Source: Acidobacteriota bacterium (GTDB taxonomy: Bacteria > Acidobacteriota > JAAYUB01). From it: a stretch of 64,000 bases of DNA. Numbering within the stretch: the first letter of the stretch is position 1; every line of letters starts with the position of its first letter. Below are positions 35,829 through 45,800 of the stretch, one piece after another. The notes under the pieces are model-generated. The model ran no database searches. It was not told the origin of the DNA and was given only the letters and a program-made list of their open reading frames with translations. The stretch covers positions 1 through 64,000 of the forward strand of contig JAGNHB010000029.1 in assembly GCA_018001935.1 (NCBI GenBank), written 5' to 3'. A program made the position numbers and the translations under genes.

Positions 35829-35866
35829 GTGAATTGTCGTCCCGGTCCGCCGGGACGACAATTCAC
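35829..35866. repeat. Perfect 17 bp inverted repeat (hairpin)
   Basis: GTGAATTGTCGTCCCGG and CCGGGACGACAATTCAC flank a four-base loop with no mismatch. No T-run follows on either side, so it does not look like an intrinsic terminator. It touches the stop codon of the gltX-tail remnant. Confidence 0.85.
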
Positions 35867-35927
35867 GCTTCCCACGGCCGCCGCTCGACGAACGCGCGGA
35901 GGCGCCGGACGCAGTGTTCCTTCCCCA
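35863..35927 (-). pseudogene. Remnant of the 3' end of a gltX gene
   Basis: Minus-strand translation gives GKEHCVRRLRAFVERRPWEA and a stop, against GKKRCVRRLRAFIERRPWE at the C-terminus of the intact gltX (39036-40493). A core of 52 bp matches at 48 positions. Similarity ends abruptly at 35927. Copy A of the SH3 gene lies just downstream on this strand, reproducing the gltX-then-SH3 order of the intact locus. It is too short to be functional. Confidence 0.75.
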
Positions 35928-36034
35928 CAGGCGGCGGGATTTTCGTTTTCGCACTGTGGCGTCGCTCTGAGCCGCTTCACTTCCGTGAAGCTCAGGCCTC
36001 AACCGGCATGACGGTCTAGAGTTGGACAAAAATA

Positions 36035-36063
36035 TTGACCCGGCTCCCTTTGCGCGTTAGAAT
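36035..36063 (+). promoter_or_regulatory. Putative promoter of the FGE-like lipoprotein
   Basis: TTGACC (36035-36040) and TAGAAT (36058-36063) with a 17 bp spacer, 52 nt before the start codon. Confidence 0.65.
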
Positions 36064-36115
36064 AACCCTCAGCAAGACCCTCATCGCTTCAACGAAAGGC
36101 CAAGGAGGTTTCATC

Positions 36116-37720
36116 ATGCGCAAAGGTTACATGATAATGGCGTTTTGTCTTTGCTTGTCCGGTTGCACGGCGGCCGTGGTCGACTGCTGGTGCCCGCAGG
36201 TCACCAACGTCTTGGGGTGGAAGACGGAGCTGGCCTTTTACAACCCCGGGACCCGGATCGCAAATGCCTTCGTGATGCGATACAATGCGGACGGGGTTCT
36301 CCAGGGCGACTTCCTGATCATCCCCGTCCCGCCCCTGGCGTGGGCGAGCGTGCCTTCCGCCGACATGAGCTACAACGGGACGGCGCGGGTGACGTCCGAC
36401 CGCCTCCTGAAGGTGAAGGCGGCCTTCCAGTCGGGCACTTCGCCGAGCCTGTGCGAGATCTTCCTGACGAGCGAGCGTTGCCGGGAGTGGATCCTCCCCA
36501 ACTCGGTGCGGTCCTGGATGGACTACACGGGCATCTCCATGGTGAACCCCGGGGCCGACCCGGTCCTGGTTGAACTGGAAGCCTGGATGGGGGGCGTACG
36601 GGTGGGAACGACCCAGGTGACCTTGGGTGCCGGAGACCAGTACGTGCGCCTCAGCAACGAGATCTGGGAGGGGATCGAATACACCGAGTTCGACACGTTC
36701 CGCATCCGGTGCGGGACCCCGCTCCCCGCACCCATCGGGATCACCGGGAACTATTCGGGGGACCGGCACCTGTTTTTCGGCGGGCAGCCGCTTCAGGACC
36801 CGGAGGAACCGGTGGACGACGAGGCGGACCCGCCGGCCGGCGACCAGGTCTTCTACGACCCCATCGTCGGGGTTCTCCGCTTCGTTCCGCCGGGGAACTT
36901 CACGCAGGGGTCGTCGGTCAACGAGCCCTGCCGGTCGGCGGACGAAGCCCAGTTCTCGCACACGCTGACGTACAAGCTGGCGGTGATGGAGACGGAGTTG
37001 TCTTATGGCGATTGGTTATACCTGCATAACCTCCAACCGACATTGCCGGCAAAAAGCATAGACTATCTTTCGTGGCCGGTGGAATGTTCATGGTACGAAG
37101 CGGTGTTGTACGCCAACCTGTTGTCGAAACAGAACAGTCTAAAGCCCTGCTACTATATCGATCCGGCGTTTATATCACCCCTGTCGGCGGCCAACTACAC
37201 CACCGGGATCTGTTATTGCGACTGGAACGCTGACGGGTTCCGGCTGCCGACGGAAGGAGAGTGGGAATACTTGTGCCGGGCGGGGACGACGACGCCCTTC
37301 TGGATCCCGGAGCCGAACTACACCGCGGAGAGATGTGGTGATATCAATGCAGACTATGATGCCTACGACCAACTGGAGACGGCTGCGTATTTCTTTGGAA
37401 ACTGGCTTCCGGGTACACATGGTATATCGGTTTATGGACTTGCCGTGAACCCCTGGAACCTTCACCTCGTTCACGGGAACGCCGAGGAGTGGTGCTGGGA
37501 CGAGTACGCAGCCTACCCGACCGGACCGGCGACAGACTACCGTTGTGAATATGTGCAGAGTTTCAGCCGTATTCTCCGGGGCGGGTATTACACGTCGAGG
37601 GCCAAGGATTGTCGTTCCGCCAGGCGGGCACACCGTGATCCGGGGGAAATCTCCGGAGGTGTGCGTTTGGTCCGCTCCCTCGGGCGCGTGCCCCAGAAAG
37701 GCGGGGGCACTGGGAAATAA
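36116..37720 (+). CDS. Lipoprotein with formylglycine-generating-enzyme (SUMF1) domain
   Basis: 534 residues. Lipoprotein signal with lipobox LSGC (Cys about 16). Residues about 20-240 are a beta-rich region that I do not recognise. Residues about 265-520 are an FGE-sulfatase/SUMF1 fold: VLRFVPPGNFTQGSSVNEPC, DGFRLPTEGEWEYLCRAG, NLHLVHGNAEEWCWDEYA and RILRGGYYTSRAKDCRSARR ending GGVRLVRS. Many such domains lack sulfatase-activating activity and act as binding folds; the catalytic Cys pair was not verified. AAGGAGG precedes the ATG. The stretch 37000-37200 is visibly less GC-rich than its surroundings. The gene sits between two near-identical SH3 genes, suggesting insertion by recombination. 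Confidence 0.85.
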   Translation: MRKGYMIMAFCLCLSGCTAAVVDCWCPQVTNVLGWKTELAFYNPGTRIANAFVMRYNADGVLQGDFLIIPVPPLAWASVPSADMSYNGTARVTSDRLLKVKAAFQSGTSPSLCEIFLTSERCREWILPNSVRSWMDYTGISMVNPGADPVLVELEAWMGGVRVGTTQVTLGAGDQYVRLSNEIWEGIEYTEFDTFRIRCGTPLPAPIGITGNYSGDRHLFFGGQPLQDPEEPVDDEADPPAGDQVFYDPIVGVLRFVPPGNFTQGSSVNEPCRSADEAQFSHTLTYKLAVMETELSYGDWLYLHNLQPTLPAKSIDYLSWPVECSWYEAVLYANLLSKQNSLKPCYYIDPAFISPLSAANYTTGICYCDWNADGFRLPTEGEWEYLCRAGTTTPFWIPEPNYTAERCGDINADYDAYDQLETAAYFFGNWLPGTHGISVYGLAVNPWNLHLVHGNAEEWCWDEYAAYPTGPATDYRCEYVQSFSRILRGGYYTSRAKDCRSARRAHRDPGEISGGVRLVRSLGRVPQKGGGTGK

Positions 37721-38534
37721 AGCGCACAGGACGGTCGCTTTCCTGCGACTCGGAACTGTTCCCCGGAACGGTTGACGCCCCGTAAAAAATCCTTCTCTCT
37801 CACAGAGGCACTGAGGCACGGAGAAATGCAAATCGTATTTCAAAGAATTAGCAGCCGGTGGGCGCTCCGCCGGAGGCGATGCTCCCACCGGGAAACCGGT
37901 CCGGTTGACGGGCCGCGCACCGGAGGCGGCGCCTGTATCGTTCGTGGATTTCCGGCACCCCTCCGGGGTGCGGCGGGTCTAACGGGCTCCTACCGGTGGG
38001 AGTTCGCCCCTCCGGGGGAACTCCCACCGGCTAATCTCTTCGATCCCTTCGGGATAGGAGATCCGTGGGCGTTGTTTCAAGAGACCTTTGAAATGACCAA
38101 TCACGAAGACACCACAGAACAGGGAACCCCGACAGGGTTTGGGCCAACCTGGAGCGTCGAGGCTTTCCAGAAGCAAATACACAACACATTTAAGAAGAAG
38201 ATGTTGCGAAACATGGTTTCTGATCGATGGGACGGCTACCCCGCCGCCCTCGCGATAAACATGTCCCTGACGGGGTGAGGGCGCAGCGGTGATCGGCTCC
38301 CGATGGCGGTAAACCCGCCCGGGGGACCCGTCTCCTCGACCGTCTCCCCCGGCCCGTCAAGAAGCCGGATGCACGGAGAATCCCGGAAAGCTTCGACGCT
38401 TTTCCCGGGACGTCGCCCGGTAAACGTGGCCTCGGAAGGCAACCGGAATCGATAATATGTTGGTAAAAACGCAGCCGTTAAAGAGCCTACAGCCCACAGT
38501 CTCTGCCCGACTGCGACCCCGACGGATGACGGGA
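37721..38534. repeat. 814 bp repeat-rich gap without a gene
   Basis: TTGACGCCCCGTAAAAAATCC (37772 onward) resembles a degraded left end of the MITE-like element. It is followed by a CACAGAGGCACTGAGGCACG tract (37801 onward) continuing into AAATGCAAATCGTATTT, a phrase repeated at 59355-59400. At about 37997-38030 GTGGGAGTTCGCCC and GGGGGAACTCCCAC form a hairpin. 38483-38501 carries a CTACAGCCC tract just past the SH3 copy B stop codon. A 168-codon plus frame here only translates these repeats. Confidence 0.65.
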
Positions 38535-38876
38535 TCAGGCCGGACGGGTGACGCGGACGGGGACCCAGCCGGTGCGGCCTCGGGCGTCGCGGACCACGTA
38601 CCAGCCCGACTCCTCCTCGAGGACCTCGAGGGTTTCGCCGGGATCGACGTCCAGTTCCCGGGACGAATAATCCCGGGTCAGGCGGGCCGTGTCGCCGTCG
38701 CGGGCGAGGTACGCCACGGGGACCCAGGCGGTGACGCCGGCGGGGTTTTCGGACCAGAGCCAGCCCTCCCACTCCGTGGGGCGCTCTTCAACGCGCAGGG
38801 TGTCTCCAGCCCGGGCGACCAGGGGCTCGCCGGGGTCGGGGCGGTGGGGGGAGGTGACGAGGCAATGGGGATGCAA
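38535..38876 (-). CDS. Small protein with two SH3-like domains, copy B
   Basis: 113 residues, twin of the gene at 35255. It is identical from about residue 12 onward except the last few residues (VRVTRPA instead of VRATSPV). The start is TTG at 38876: GGAGGTTCCC precedes it exactly as GGAGGTCCCC precedes the ATG of copy A. It lies directly downstream of gltX on the same strand, separated by a 159 bp repeat-filled gap, and this is probably the ancestral location. Confidence 0.78.
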   Translation of the reverse strand: MHPHCLVTSPHRPDPGEPLVARAGDTLRVEERPTEWEGWLWSENPAGVTAWVPVAYLARDGDTARLTRDYSSRELDVDPGETLEVLEEESGWYVVRDARGRTGWVPVRVTRPA

Positions 38877-38893
38877 GGGAACCTCCGGGATAG

Positions 38894-39030
38894 AGTGTCG
38901 GGTTTCGGGTGTCGGGTTTCGGGTTTCGAGGGCCCGTTTTCATGGGGCGGGTGAAAAATGTCGTTCTGAAGCCGTCTCCCCGACACCCGCTCCCCGCTCC
39001 CCGACACCCGACACCTGAAACCTGACACCT
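38894..39030. repeat. Inverted pair of GTGTCGGGTTTCGGG-type tracts
   Basis: Left arm 38894-38930 (units GTGTCGG/GTTTCGG), right arm 38978-39030 (CCGACACC, CTGAAACC). They fill the gap between the gltX stop codon and SH3 copy B; the right arm ends 6 nt from the gltX stop. Confidence 0.75.
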
Positions 39031-39035
39031 TCCCC

Positions 39036-40493
39036 TCACTCCCAGGGCCGCCGCTCGATGAAGGCGCGGAGGCGCCGGACGCAGCGTTTCTTCCCCAGGA
39101 CCTTCAGCATCTCGAAGAGGCCGGGGCCCTCGGAGCGGCCGCTGACGGCCAGGCGGGTGGGGTGGATCACCTTGCCTGCGCCGAAGCCGCGCCGGGCGGC
39201 CATCTCGCGAACGATCTCCTCCAGCGGGTGAATGTCGAAGGCCTCCATCTTTTCCAGGGCGCCGGCCAGTTCGGTCATCACGTCGGCGACGTCGGGGGTC
39301 TTGCGGGCCGTCAGGATCCCCTTCTCGTCGTAGGTGTCGGGGTCGGTGAAGAAGTAGGTCGAGAGCCGTTCGATGTCCGTCAGGACGTTCATCCGCTCCC
39401 GGAAGAGCCCGGCCATCTCCACGAGGGTCTCGCGGGGGTAGTCGCCCGGCCAGCCAGGGACCTTCGCCAGGAAGGGCTCGCAGCGGCGGTACAGGGTCTC
39501 GTTGTCCAGCATCTTGATGTACTGGAGGTTCATCCACTTCAGCTTCTCCACGTCGAAGACCGCCCCGTGGGAGACCACCCGGCCGAGGTCGAACAGCTCC
39601 ACCATCTTCTCGCGGGGGAGGATCTCCTGGTCGTCGGGGGGCGCCCAGCCCAGGAGGGTCAGGAAGTTGAAGAAGGCCTCGGCGAGGAAGCCCTGGGCCT
39701 CGTAGTCCACCACGTTGGTGGCGCCGTGCCGCTTGCTCAGCTTGGACCGGTCGGTGCCCAGGATCATGGGGATGTGGCCGAAGCGGGGCGCTTCGATCCC
39801 CAGGGCCTGGTAGATCATGATCTGCTTGGGCGTGTTGGGGATGTGGTCCTCGCCGCGCACCACGTGGGTGATGCCCATGCCGGCGTCGTCGATCACCACG
39901 GCGAAGTTGTAGGTGGGGTAGCCGTCGGACTTGGCGGCCACCAGGTCGTCCAGCAGCTCGGGGCTGATGGCGATGGGGCCCTTGCAGAGGTCGTCCCACG
40001 CGATGGGGGCGTCCGCGTCGATGCGCACCCGCACCATGAACGGCTCGCCGGCGTCCGCCCGGCGCTTCGCCTCCTCCGGCGGGATGGCCAGGCACGCCCG
40101 GTCGTAGCGGGTGTTCTGCCCCGCGGCCACCTGGGCCTCGCGCATCCGGTCCAGGCGCTCGGCGCTGCAGAAGCAGCGGTAGGCCTTCCCCTCCGCCAGG
40201 AGCTTGTCCAGGGCCGCCCGGTAGAGGGGCAGGCGCTGGGCCTGGAAGTAGGGGCCGCGCTCGCCGCCGGCCTCGGGGCCCTCGTCCCAGTCCATCCCCA
40301 GCCAGCGCATCCCGTCCATGATGGAGCGGGTGTACTCGTCCTTCGACCGTTCCTGGTCGGTGTCCTCGATGCGGAGGATGAACTTCCCGCCGTGGCGGCG
40401 GGCGAAGAGCCAGTTGAAGATGGCCGTGCGGGCGCTCCCCACGTGGAGGTTCCCCGTGGGCGACGGCGCGAAGCGTACGCGGATTTCACTCAT
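39036..40493 (-). CDS. gltX: Glutamyl-tRNA synthetase
   Basis: 485 residues, class I aminoacyl-tRNA synthetase. HIGH-type motif in PSPTGNLHVGSARTAIFNWL, KMSKS-type motif KLSKRHG, Glu-site residues near FILRIEDTDQERS, and a C-terminal helical anticodon domain ending RRLRAFIERRPWE. It charges tRNA-Glu in the cytosol. GlnS is encoded immediately upstream on the same strand, so this enzyme need not misacylate tRNA-Gln. A fragment of its 3' end is duplicated at 35863-35927. The ATG follows GAGG at about 10 nt, inside a gap filled by GGCTGAAG repeats. Confidence 0.96.
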   Translation of the reverse strand: MSEIRVRFAPSPTGNLHVGSARTAIFNWLFARRHGGKFILRIEDTDQERSKDEYTRSIMDGMRWLGMDWDEGPEAGGERGPYFQAQRLPLYRAALDKLLAEGKAYRCFCSAERLDRMREAQVAAGQNTRYDRACLAIPPEEAKRRADAGEPFMVRVRIDADAPIAWDDLCKGPIAISPELLDDLVAAKSDGYPTYNFAVVIDDAGMGITHVVRGEDHIPNTPKQIMIYQALGIEAPRFGHIPMILGTDRSKLSKRHGATNVVDYEAQGFLAEAFFNFLTLLGWAPPDDQEILPREKMVELFDLGRVVSHGAVFDVEKLKWMNLQYIKMLDNETLYRRCEPFLAKVPGWPGDYPRETLVEMAGLFRERMNVLTDIERLSTYFFTDPDTYDEKGILTARKTPDVADVMTELAGALEKMEAFDIHPLEEIVREMAARRGFGAGKVIHPTRLAVSGRSEGPGLFEMLKVLGKKRCVRRLRAFIERRPWE

Positions 40494-40523
40494 GATAAAG
40501 TACCTCGTTTGCTTGTCGGAAAT

Positions 40524-40687
40524 AGCTGTTTAGGCTGAAGGCTGTTAGGCTGAAGGCTGAAGGCTGTTAGGCTGAAGGTGTTTAGGCTGATAGTTCGTTA
40601 CCCGGAGATCGTCTGGTTTTCATGAATCATCCTGTTTTGCCGAATTCCTCCGACCTTCAGCCTAACAGCCTTCAGCCTAACAGCCTT
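40524..40687. repeat. Inverted pair of GGCTGAAGGCTGTTAG tracts
   Basis: Left arm 40524-40592 is made of GGCTGAA and GGCTGTTA units; right arm 40653-40687 is CCTTCAGCCTAACAGCC repeated. About 60 bp lies between. The right arm contains the TAG stop codon of glnS; the left arm begins 31 nt from the gltX start. Confidence 0.8.
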
Positions 40688-42392
40688 TCTTCTCAATCTT
40701 CGCCCAGGAGTCCTTCAGCGTCGCGGTCCGGTTGAACACGGGCCGGTCCGGGGTCGAGTCCCGGTCGACGGTGAAGTAGCCCTGGCGCAGGAACTGGAAA
40801 CGGCTCCCCGGCGCGGCGGCGGCGAGCCCCGGCTCCGCTTTGCAGCCCCGGAGGACCTCCAGGGAGGCCGGGTTGACCTGGGTCCGGTAGTCGGTCCCCT
40901 CCGGCTCGCCGGGGAAGGGGACGGTGAAGAGCTGGTCGTAGAGCCGCACCTCGGCGTCCACGGCGTGGGCGGCACTGACCCAGTGGGCCGTGCCTTTCAC
41001 CACGCGCTTGTCGGGGGTGTCGCCGCCCCGGGTGGCCGGGTCGTACGTGCACCGGAGTTCCACCACCTCGCCGGTGGCGGGGTCCTTGACCACCTCCTCG
41101 CACTTGACGATGTAGGCGTGCTTGAGGCGGATCTCCCGGCCCGGCGCCAGGCGGAAGAACTGCCTGGGCGGGTCCTCCCGGAAGTCGTCCCGCTCGATCC
41201 AGACCTCACGGGAGAAGGGGACCTGCCGGGTGCCGGCCTCGGGGTCCTCCGGGTTGTTGACGGCCTCCAGCATCTCCACCCGGTCCTCGGGGTAGTTCAC
41301 CAGCGTCAGCTTCAGGGGGCGCAGGACGGTCATCACCCGCGGGGCCCGGCGGTTGAGGTACTCGCGCACGCAGTGCTCCAGGAGGGCGAAGTCGACGGTG
41401 CTGTTGACCTTGGCCAGGCCGATCCGCTCGCAGAAGTCGCGGATGGCCTCGGGCGGGTAGCCGCGGCGGCGCATGCCCGCCAGCGTGGGCATCCGCGGGT
41501 CGTCCCAGCCCGCGACGATCCCCTCTTGGACCAGGGCCAGGAGGCGTCGCTTGCTCATCACCGTGTAGGTGAGGTTCAGCCGGGCGAACTCGATCTGCTG
41601 GGGGTGGTGCGGGGTCTTGAGGACGTCCAGGACCCAGTCGTAGAGGGGCCGGTGGTCCTCGAACTCCAGGGTGCAGATGGAGTGGGTGATCCCCTCGATG
41701 GCGTCGGAGAGACAGTGAGTGTAGTCGTACATGGGGTAGATGCACCACGCGTCGCCGGTGCGGTGGTGGGAGGCCTTGAGGATGCGGTAGATCACCGGGT
41801 CCCGCATGTTGATGTTGGGGGAGGCCATGTCGATCTTCGCCCGCAGGGTGCGGGAACCCTCGTCGAACTCGCCGGCGCGCATCCGGCGGAAGAGGTCGAG
41901 GTTCTCCTCCGCGGGGCGGTCCCGCCAGGGGCTCGGTTTTCCGGGCTCGGTGAGGGTACCCCGGTGGGCGCGCATCTCCTCCGCGCTCAGGTCGCACACG
42001 TACGCCAGGCCCAGCCGGATCAGGTCCTCGGCGTAAGCGTAGAGCCGGTCGAAGTAGTCGGAGGCGTAGTAGAGCCGGTCGGCCCAGTCGAAGCCCAACC
42101 AGCGGACGTCCTGCTGGATGGAGTCCACGTACTCCGTGTCCTCCTTGCTGGGGTTGGTGTCGTCGAAGCGCAGGTTGCACAGCCCCCCGAACTCGTTGGC
42201 GAAGCCGAAGTTGATGCAGATGGACTTGGCGTGGCCGATGTGGAGGTAGCCGTTGGGCTCCGGGGGGAAGCGCGTGTGGACGCGGTTCGAGAACTTGCCG
42301 GTCTGGTTGTCCTTCAGGATGATGTCCCGGATGAAGTTGGACGGAATCGGGGCGCCGGCGGCCTCGCTCGGGGTGCTGGGGGTGCTGGGCAT
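40677..42392 (-). CDS. glnS: Glutaminyl-tRNA synthetase
   Basis: 571 residues. GlnS-type catalytic core: [20 protein letters not shown] (HIGH), [13 protein letters not shown], and [11 protein letters not shown] as KMSKS. The two-barrel anticodon-binding C-terminus ends with [20 protein letters not shown]. It forms Gln-tRNA directly. ATG at 42392 is preceded by AAGGAGG at 5 nt; an upstream frame extension of 36 nt is unsupported. The last codons GGC TGT TAG are part of an intergenic repeat unit. glnS followed by gltX forms a minus-strand pair, unusual because many bacteria use GatCAB instead. Confidence 0.96.
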   Translation of the reverse strand: MPSTPSTPSEAAGAPIPSNFIRDIILKDNQTGKFSNRVHTRFPPEPNGYLHIGHAKSICINFGFANEFGGLCNLRFDDTNPSKEDTEYVDSIQQDVRWLGFDWADRLYYASDYFDRLYAYAEDLIRLGLAYVCDLSAEEMRAHRGTLTEPGKPSPWRDRPAEENLDLFRRMRAGEFDEGSRTLRAKIDMASPNINMRDPVIYRILKASHHRTGDAWCIYPMYDYTHCLSDAIEGITHSICTLEFEDHRPLYDWVLDVLKTPHHPQQIEFARLNLTYTVMSKRRLLALVQEGIVAGWDDPRMPTLAGMRRRGYPPEAIRDFCERIGLAKVNSTVDFALLEHCVREYLNRRAPRVMTVLRPLKLTLVNYPEDRVEMLEAVNNPEDPEAGTRQVPFSREVWIERDDFREDPPRQFFRLAPGREIRLKHAYIVKCEEVVKDPATGEVVELRCTYDPATRGGDTPDKRVVKGTAHWVSAAHAVDAEVRLYDQLFTVPFPGEPEGTDYRTQVNPASLEVLRGCKAEPGLAAAAPGSRFQFLRQGYFTVDRDSTPDRPVFNRTATLKDSWAKIEKKGC

Positions 42393-42739
42393 GTCGCCTC
42401 CTTGATCACGCTCGGTATCCGCTTGCAACCGGCGGCCCCGGCTGCAAAAAACCTCATTTTAGGCAACGGCCCCCGCGAAGTCAACGGGTTTGCGGCGAGA
42501 CCCGACCCGGATAAACGGAAAAGGAAATGCGAAATACACGGAATACAGGAATGGCGAGGAAGCCACAGATCCCACGAACGGGTCTTCAAAGGACGAAAGG
42601 ACCAAAAGGACCAAAACGACCCAAAGGACGGCAGACCTCAACGTTTCGCCCTTTCACGTCTCCTGACCATTTTTCGCCGGCCGGCCCGGCGCTCTTCGCT
42701 CGGCTAAGCGCTCCCTGCGCCCCTCCCGGCTGAAATCGG
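42393..42739. repeat. Gap with CCCGGATAAACGGAAAAGG phrase and GGACCAAAA tract
   Basis: At about 42506-42555 the phrase CCCGGATAAACGGAAAAGGA followed by CGAAATACACGGAATACA recurs inverted at 50722-50785. At about 42590-42632 GGACCAAAAGGACCAAAACG is a 9-10 nt period tract. No gene seen. Confidence 0.6.
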
Positions 42740-42768
42740 TTGATCGGCCATTCGCGGGGCGCTATACT
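42740..42768 (+). promoter_or_regulatory. Putative promoter of the alpha-2-macroglobulin gene
   Basis: TTGATC (42740-42745) and TATACT (42763-42768), spacer 17 bp, 86 nt before the start codon. Confidence 0.6.
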
Positions 42769-42854
42769 GGCGAAAGAAGTCTGCAAGGAAACGGAGCGGT
42801 GCGTGTCAAATCAACTGTGCCCGTGTGAAATCCCTCGGAGATCGGGAGGTGCCC

Positions 42855-45800
42855 ATGCGTTGGATCGGGATCGGAATCCTCGTCGGGATGGTGATGGCCA
42901 TGGCCCGCGGTGCTGAGCCGCCGGCCCCGTCCTCCACGGCCGTGCTGTGGGACGAGGTGAAGAAGGCCGTCGATGCCGGCTTGCCCAAGACCGCCGTCGA
43001 AAAGCTGGACCTCATCCTGCAGAAGACCGCCGCCACCCAGAAGTGGGGCGAGTGGCTCAAGGCCCTCGGGAGGAAGATCACCCTCGACGCGGTGATCCAG
43101 GGCAACCGGCCCGAGGAGAAGGTGGGTCGGCTGAAGACGGCCATGGAGAAGGCCCCGAAGGAACTGCTCCCCATCCTCCGGACCGTTTTGGCCGAGTGGT
43201 TCTGGCAGTATTACCAGCGGAACCGCTGGCGCTTCATGAACCGGTCCGCCACCGAGGGCGGCGCCTCCGAGGACTTCACCTCCGAGGACTTCACCACCTG
43301 GGACCTGCCGAAGCTCTTCCGGGAGATCGACGGCCTCTACACCCGGGTGCTGGCCGAGGAGGACCTCCTCAAGAAAACGCCGCTCTCGACCCTGAAGGAC
43401 TTCCTCGAGCCGGGCGCCCTCGACGGCAAGCTGCGCCCGACCCTCTTCGACTTCGTCGCCTTCGAGGCGCTGGACTTCTACACCAGCGCGGAGCAGGCCA
43501 AGGCCCAGCCCGAGGACGCCTTCGCCATCGACGCAGCTTCCCCCGCTTTCGCCTCCTGGAAGGATTTCCTGGCCTGGGAGCCGAAGACCGCGGACGCTGA
43601 CTCGCCGAAAGTCAAAGCCCTGGCCCTCTACCGGAAGCTGATCGCCTTCCACCGGGGCGATGCCGACCCCTCCGCCCGGATCGACGCGGACCTTCACCGG
43701 CTGGTCTACCTCAAGAACGAGGCCTATGGCGAGGGAAAGGTCGGGACCTTCCTCCAGCGCCTGGAGGAACTCGCCAGTGCGCACCCCGGCGTGCCGGTGA
43801 CCGCCCTGGTCCGTTTCTACCAGGCGAAAGCCCTGGAGGACGAGGGCGAACGGGTCAAGGCCCTCCGGGTCGCCCTGGACACGGAAAAGGCCTTCCCCGG
43901 GACGCCCGGCGCCCAGGCCTGCCGCTGCGTGGCCGACCGGATCCGCATGAAGACGGCCACCATCGGCGGCGAGCGGACCATTCCCCCCGAGAAGGGGAGC
44001 CTCGAAGTCCGCTACAAGAACTTCGACAAGCTGTACCTGCGCGTGGTGGCCGACGACTGGAAAGCGTTCACGCGCCGCAAGTGGGGGCACCCCAACCAGT
44101 TGGAGGACGACCGGTTCCAGACCCTGCTGGCCGCCCGGCCGGTGGCCGAGTGGAGCGTCTCCCTCCCGGCGACCCCCGATTACACGGAACGGGTCCACCC
44201 CGTGGAGGTCCCGGCGCTCAAACCCGGTTACTACCGACTCCTGGTGAGCTGGCAGCCGGATTTCCGGAACTCCTCCATGCTCCAGACCGCCTGGGTCTGG
44301 GTCAGCCGACACACCCTGGTGCGACGACTCCGCCAGGGGGCCGTCGAGGGTTTCGTGCTGGACGCGGTGAGCGGCGAACCGGTGCCCGGCGCCACGGTTT
44401 CCCTGATGGTGCGGCAGAACGAGTACTACCACTTCACGGCGAAAACCACGTCGGGCCCCGACGGCTTCTTCGACCTGAGTTCGCCGAGCCTGGGCTACGA
44501 CAGCCACCTCCACGTCGAAAAGGACGGCGAGGAACTCTTCGACGCCCAGAACGTCTACCCGGACCGCCAGGGCGTCCCGGAGCCCCGCGACCAGGCGGTC
44601 TTCTTCACCGACCGGGCCCTCTACCGGCCCGGCCAGACCATCTACTTCAAGACCATCCTGGTCCGGGTGGACGACGCCGGGCGCAACTACACCGTCCTCC
44701 CGGGGCGCCCGGTCACGGTGGTCCTCCGGGACCCCAACGGCCAGGAGGCCGGCCGGCTCTTCCTGGTGACCAACGACTTCGGGAGCGCCAGCGGCCAGTT
44801 CACCGTCCCCTCGGGGCGGCTGACCGGCCTCATGACCCTCCTGGCGGAGAGCTGCCAGGGCTCCGACCAGTTCCGGGTGGAGGAGTACAAGCGTCCCAAG
44901 TTCCGCGTGGAGATGGAAACCCCGAAGACGGCCTTCAAGCTCGGCGACACGGTGGAGGTGAAGGGAAAGGCCCTCGCCTACACCGGGGCCGCCGTGGACG
45001 GCGCGGGCGTGCGCTACCGGGTGGTGCGCCTGGCCCGGTACCCCTACTGGTGGGAGTGGTTCCACGGGCCCGCCAGGAGCGCATCCCAGGAAATCGCCCA
45101 CGGGAAGGTGAAGACGGGGCCCGACGGGTCCTTCTCCGTCACGTTCCCGGCCCGGCCGGACCGGTCCATTCCCGAAAGCGACGGGCCGACGTTCGCTTTC
45201 CAGGTGTTCGCGGACGTCACGGACACCGCCGGCGAGACCCGGTCCGGCCAGGCGACCGTCAACCTGGGCTACGCGGCCCTGGCGCTCCGCCTGGAAGCGA
45301 AGAGCCTGCTGACGGGCGGGGAGCGTTTCCCCCTGAAGGTGTACGCCGAAACCCTCGACGGCAATCCCCTCTCGGCGGAGGGCACCGTGACGGTTTACGC
45401 CCTGAAACAGCCCGAAAAGCCCGTCCGGGCGCCCCTCGGCTCGCCCTGGTCCTGGATGCCGGCCGGGGACGGGACCGGTTCGTCGGTCTGGCAGCGATGG
45501 CCGCAGGGGAACCAGGCCGAGCAGGCCCCCTTCTTCGTCAAGGACAAGCCCGTCGAGGTCTCCCTTGCGCTTCCCCCCGGGCTCTACCGGGCGGAGGTGG
45601 TCTCCCGGGACGCCTACGGGAAGGAGGTCAAGGCCCTGCTGCCCCTCCAGGTCCTGCCGGCCTGGGACGGGGAGAAGTTCGGGCTGAAGCTCCCGTCCGT
45701 GGCCGTCGCGCGGGACGCCGCCGTCCCGGTGGGCGGGACCGCCGACGTCCTCTGGGGCACCGGTTACGATTCCGGGCGCTGCGTGGTGGAGGTGGAGCAC

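Noticed and set aside
36116-37720. Diversity-generating retroelement target
   Set aside because: The FGE-like C-terminus fits the target fold, but no reverse transcriptase, template repeat or accessory gene is in the window.
37772-38278. 168-codon plus frame after the FGE-like gene
   Set aside because: It translates the CACAGAGGC tract and a hairpin; its SLTEALRHGE phrase reappears at 59260-59493 because the DNA repeat does.
40524-40687. CRISPR-like array
   Set aside because: Units are 7-8 nt with no unique spacers and the array is inverted, not directly repeated; no cas gene anywhere in the window.
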